This document shows positions 60,118-64,000 of a stretch of 64,000 nt of DNA, piece after piece; the first letter of the stretch is position 1; each line of letters starts with the position of its first letter. This stretch comes from Inia geoffrensis (lineage: Eukaryota > Chordata > Mammalia > Artiodactyla > Iniidae). The DNA is taken from NCBI GenBank assembly GCA_036417435.1, contig CM070913.1, positions 5,374,680-5,438,679 on the forward strand. Reading direction: 5' to 3'. The notes beneath the pieces were generated by a model that made no database searches, was not told the origin of the DNA, and saw only the letters and a program-made list of their open reading frames with translations. The translations under genes were made by a program, and so were the position numbers.

Positions 60118-60574
60118 ACAGCAAGTCCCCTTCATAGTAACCTTCAAGTTGCGAACTTTCAAAGATGTGAACGTGCGTTCCACCAACGTCCGGCGTCAGT
60201 GAAATTGCAGCTTGCCCTCCGTCTCCTATGGCTGATGACCCTTCAGCTCTACCACCTCCCACCTCCTCTCCCTCCTCCAGTCAGTAACTCTTCTTGCCTG
60301 TTCCCTCGATGCCAGCCCCTGGATGCCAGCTGTTGTGCTGTACTACTCAAGGTGCTGTACTGTAAGATTAAAGATACTTTCTTTATTTTTTTGTGTTTGT
60401 TTTTTATGTATGATTTGTGTGAAAAGTATTATAAACCTATTACAGTACAGTACTGTATAGCCTATTGTGTTAGTTGGGTACCTAGGCTAATTTTGTTGGA
60501 CTTACAAACAAATTGGACTTACGAATGCACTCTCGGAACAGAACTCATTCATATGTAGGGGACTTTCTGTTGTA
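60118..60574. mobile_element. Tigger-like DNA transposon relic (TcMar)
   Basis: Termini form imperfect inverted repeats. Left: acagcaagtccccttcata; right, read inverted: acaacagaaagtcccctaca. Both carry the core agtccccttcata/agtcccctacata, and each end is flanked by a TA. Internal phrases 'aaagtattataaacctattacagtacagtactgtatagcctattgtgttagttgggtacctaggctaa' and 'ggacttacaaacaaattggacttacgaatg' are typical of mammalian Tigger/pogo nonautonomous elements. At about 457 bp it has no transposase. Strand is not assigned. Confidence 0.75.
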
Positions 60575-62079
60575 AAAACATAAATAATAAACACTTTAGA
60601 AAAATGTTTTTAAAACAGGCAAAAATAAAATATATTTAGAGAATGGAGACTTTAATCTTAGGGTAAAGTTTGCTGCTGATTTTTAAGAAATCAAACCTAA
60701 TTTAGTAATGGCATAAGTTGAATCCATTTTCCTAAGGAAGTTTAATAAATATATTCCTCCCAATTAATAATGTTTCTCAAATAGCTATTAATTATATGTA
60801 AGGGTTGATATTGTCATTTTAATCTAATTTGGCTGCTGTTCTTTTTCATCTTTCTTATGGAGGAGCCTCAAAGGTCACTTAAGCTGCTAGTAGGAAAGCA
60901 GTTCCTCGGCCGTTTGCTTGCTAGTGAGGAATCTTATTGTCAGCAAAGTAACCTGGACCACATCTTATCCAGATGATAATTTTGCATTTACATTGTTTTT
61001 TGTTTGTTTGTTTGTTTGTTTGTTTACATTGTATTTTTAAATAACTGACTGCTGAGCTAGTACACACAGGCTTTCTACCCATAATGTAACAGAGCTGGGT
61101 ACAAATAGTGTTTAATGCTCCAGTGGGAATTCAGACCATCAGAAACCTGCTCACCCAGTGGCCACCCTCCTGGCTTCTCTCCAAAGACGACTTGCGGCAC
61201 TTCTTCACCATAAATTATTTCTACTCATGTACCCTAATCGCGACTTTTTTTTTTTTTTTTTTTTTGCTTTTGCACATTCATATCATTTTATCTGCATTGG
61301 AAGGGGCGTTTTAAATAACTTTGTTCATCCTCTCACTTTACAGATGAGAAGACAGAAGTCTAACATCTTGCCTAAGAAAATTGGTCACTATTTTCCTGCA
61401 GACATTTCCCCTTTCTCTCCCGACGTAGTTACCTGAAGGCAGATAGCCCCACCCCAGGACCTCAGGAAAGCCTTTGCCATTCCACGGAAATGTTTTAAGT
61501 CTAGGTGGAAGAATTTAGAAGGGCAAATCAAATACCGTTACATCATACCTTGGCAATGACGGACAGGTTTTTTAAAAATCGTATCTATTCAGCTCATGTT
61601 ATTAGTCAAAGCATCTAGATATAATTAACATGGTGAATTTTAGCTAAAGGTCCTCAACCGTGTTTCTTTGACCCCTAAAAATTTATGGATTAATTCTAAG
61701 ATTTCTATAAATCCTCTGAAATTAGAGTTTAATTTTCCGTGTAAGTATGTATTCTCTGAGGGAAGGTTGGTTGCTAACATCAGATGTTTGAAAGGGTGTG
61801 TAAACCAAAGCTAACTCAGGATCCATTGATTATTAGCATGTCTTATAAGGAAGAGAGGGCCCTTTAAGACAAATGGGGTCGTTCCCTCTCCTGGACTCCC
61901 TCTGGCACAGCCTTGTGGAGTTTTATGCACCTCTGAGATTGCAAAGCCACAGAGGAGGACTGTTTGGGATGGCCAAGGCAGGGTGATACTAAAAACAATC
62001 GAAATCAAAAGATAAAGAAAGTGTGACAAATTCCAAAGGAAGAAATCTGATAAAATTAAAGTGTAATAGACACCTCAAA
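60575..62079. other. unannotated AT-rich interval
   Basis: It contains the (TTTG)n tract listed separately and a T run at 61245-61265 with no element body beside it. The rest is unique-looking. Confidence 0.45.
60996..61025. repeat. (TTTG)n tract
   Basis: About six TTTG units, flanked by tttacattgt on both sides (60987-60996 and 61022-61031). This may be a local duplication or the remnant of a very short A-tail insertion. Confidence 0.9.
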
Positions 62080-62560
62080 CTGTGTGATCTGACCTAATAA
62101 GTTATTAATAGGAAACCATTACTCCTCATGCATTTTTTATCAGGAAGGCATTGCCTTTTTGTCAAGATTAGTGGATTATAAAATATTTGTGCTACACAAT
62201 ATAAATGACCCTACCTATTAATAAGTCTCTAGAAAGATATGCTTAAATTGAATTACATTAGGAAGAGAAGTGCCAACAGAAAATTAGGCATAATTAATGG
62301 GAGCACATAAATAAACCAGATATGGGGGAAAGGACATTCTTCCCATTGATCATTTTGAGAATTAATTGGCAGTATGCTCTAATGACACACCGACTATTAC
62401 TGTTTGCATAAGGGCTGTTCCATAGAAGGTGAAATTCGTGTAGCTATGAATATGGATTATAATTTATAGCCAGAAGATAACTTACGGATCACATGCCTCT
62501 AATTAGGGGACGTAATTTTGAAGAGCTAAAAGCTAGCTCTTCAAACACAGTATTGTAACT
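62080..62560. promoter_or_regulatory. candidate distal regulatory block with a 12-bp inverted repeat
   Basis: Repeat-free stretch: 'aagttattaataggaaaccattactcctcatgcattttttatcagg', 'gattagtggattataaaatatttgtgc', 'gcataattaatggg', 'ctctaattaggggacgtaatttt'. It contains an exact 12-bp inverted repeat, tttgaagagcta / tagctcttcaaa (62517-62528 and 62534-62545), with a 5-base spacer. Homeodomain-type cores are dense. Inference only. Confidence 0.3.
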
Positions 62561-63219
62561 GGGGGTCATTATATTTTGTTTCACTAAAGCAGGATGGTGG
62601 TTTCCCTTGAATCAAACAGCAGCAACTCTCCACCAAGCTTGGAGGAGGCATCTCTGCCTGGGGCGGTCCTGTGGGTGCTATCACTTTGTTATTTTCCATG
62701 GGCCAGAGCCAGCAATCCACTTAGAGCTGTGATACTCCGAGATACAGGAAATTATTTTTCACATCTCATTCACATAATGGGTGATGTGAATTGAGTTACA
62801 CGGAGGATGAATGCCCTGGACCATCTCCATTTGCAAACATATATGAGGTTTCCCGATGTCACAGACCACGTCCAATGTCCTGTGGAGTAAACAGTTCCAC
62901 GACCCTGATTTGGACATGAAGTAGCCACTGTCTGGGATCATTTGAGATATGAATCTTTGGGGCTGTAACAGCCGATTTTATCATTGCCTGTATTATTATT
63001 ATTAGTTTAAAGTAGTTGGCATCACACGGTACATCTTTCTTTTTGCTCATAGTAAGCAAGTCTAATTTAAAAATGCCCAACATGCAACCTGAAATAATTG
63101 ACAATGCAAAATGAAGAAAGCTAATCAAGCTCTTCCTTGCTAGTCCGTATTATTAATGCAGAACAAATGCATTAAAGCAAGGATCAGGGCCAGAGTAGGA
63201 GATAAGGTAAGGGGCTCCC
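62561..63219. other. unannotated interval
   Basis: Unique-looking sequence with no recognised repeat or gene. A splice-donor-like aaggtaagg lies near 63206-63214, but with no exon to support it. Confidence 0.4.
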
Positions 63220-63390
63220 AGGCCCTGACGCCCGGTGAGATGGTCTCCAGGGAGGTGGGTGCTACAGGTGGCCAAGCATCTCGGGCGCGGGATCCACCAA
63301 ACGTGCAGAGATGGGAGCCTCGCCTCGGGGAATGTCCCCGCGCACGTTTGCATCCGGGTGGTACAGGGATGAGCCCGCCGCCGCCTTTGT
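63220..63390. promoter_or_regulatory. short CpG-dense patch
   Basis: About 15 CpGs in about 170 bp of GC-rich sequence (by hand count), for example tctcgggcgcggga, ccccgcgcacg and cccgccgccgcc. That is near the expected CpG frequency and far above the surrounding sequence. It is shorter than the usual island cut-off of 200 bp. It could be a promoter-linked or exonic patch, or a GC-rich relic. Confidence 0.45.
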
Positions 63391-64000
63391 GGTTTGGGAG
63401 GAGGTATGTTGTAATAGAGGGTTCCTTAACCATGTGTTTACCGTCGTTCCTGGGCTGTGAGGTGAAGTCCTTTTATTGTGGAGAAAGAGATCCTCCTAAC
63501 GTATAGACTGTGCTCCTTCCATCAGCCTTCTCAGAAATACTAGCACCCCTGCCCCCACCGGGGAGGCCACCGAGGAGGTTACAGATAGGGAAAGGTCACT
63601 CCGAAATTTTTTTAAAATGTGCTTTTTCTGAAGTTGACAGAAAAAAAGAGCATTTTGAGGTAAAGATTGATTATAAAGATGGCTAGATGTGCTTTGGAGA
63701 AAAACTGAAAATTTGCTTCTAGTGCGATTTCGTTGCATTTCTTGGCCGTAGCAGCTTTACCTTTCCATTTTAAATGTATATATTTATTTTACTTTGAAGG
63801 TTCTGATATTTTTGCTCAGTGGTCCTGGAAAGGGCCCTGACGTCGGGTTTATGAACAGGAAAGCCAGGATGGAAGTGCAGTCACTCACTCCCTCCACTCG
63901 TCTTTCCTGGGAGGGAGGGCATGTTACCTGATCAGAGCTACGGCCCAGGTTTGTGACCAGTCCTGCCGAGAAAACTCTCTCTGCCCCTCCGGACCTCACT
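63391..64000. other. unannotated interval
   Basis: Unique-looking sequence to the window edge. No gene or repeat recognised. Confidence 0.45.

Noticed and set aside
1..64000. A complete protein-coding gene or bacterial/viral cassette
   Set aside because: I found no convincing exon-intron structure, domain or cassette; the repeat families point to ordinary mammalian intergenic or intronic DNA.

Overview
This is vertebrate nuclear DNA from a cetacean, most likely a toothed whale. The main evidence is a set of eleven tRNA-Glu-derived CHR-type SINEs. They share a 5' head reading ggcttccctggtggcgcag, a tRNA-like body with pol III A and B boxes, and an A-rich 3' tail. Nine are the short (~190-200 bp) form abundant in toothed whales and two are a longer (~320-330 bp) form. 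A twelfth, more diverged relative belongs to the older cetartiodactyl CHR-2/Bov-tA group. An L1 3' end of cetartiodactyl type supports the same placement. The species assignment is inferred from remembered repeat families, not from a database search.

I find no protein-coding gene, rRNA, functional tRNA or CRISPR array that I can support. The longest open frames lie in SINEs, LTR relics or GC-rich noncoding DNA and show no recognisable domain. The window looks like intergenic (gene-desert-like) or deep intronic sequence.

Layout: 1-8.9 kb has an L2 3' end, MIR relics, a short SINE, two SINEs inserted side by side at the same target site (4.45-5.0 kb) and a small L1 with a 5' inversion and a perfect 14-bp target-site duplication (5.8-6.2 kb). 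9.0-17 kb is LINE-rich: L2 relics, an old plus-strand L1 split by a SINE, and a minus-strand L1 ORF2 remnant. 17.7-22.2 kb holds four SINEs, one of which splits an L2 3' end, and two CA/GT microsatellites. 23.5-29.7 kb carries two degraded plus-strand L1 remnants. 31.7-32.5 kb contains a minus-strand open frame ending at a 23-base poly-A (possible retrocopy). 33.7-34.9 kb is low in repeats and rich in homeodomain-type motifs. 36.7-41.8 kb has an old L1 3' end, MIR, two minus-strand MaLR-type LTR relics and L2. 43.8-50.5 kb has a CHR-2-type SINE, an L2 3' end, a short SINE, a 36-bp L1 micro-insertion with a 17-bp duplication, and TA-rich DNA. 50.5-56.4 kb contains a near-perfect hairpin, several low-repeat stretches and two SINEs. 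58-60.6 kb has L2, MIR and a Tigger-like DNA transposon with terminal inverted repeats. 60.6-64 kb is mostly unique, with a perfect 12-bp inverted repeat and a short CpG-dense patch near the right edge.

No gene set works together here. What the window records is a history of retrotransposition (L2 and MIR oldest, then MaLR/L1M/Tigger, then cetartiodactyl L1 and CHR SINEs) in a background that may hold distal regulatory elements. I see no convincing new biological system. The most informative signals are the insertion structures, the two inverted repeats, the CpG-dense patch and the candidate noncoding regulatory blocks.
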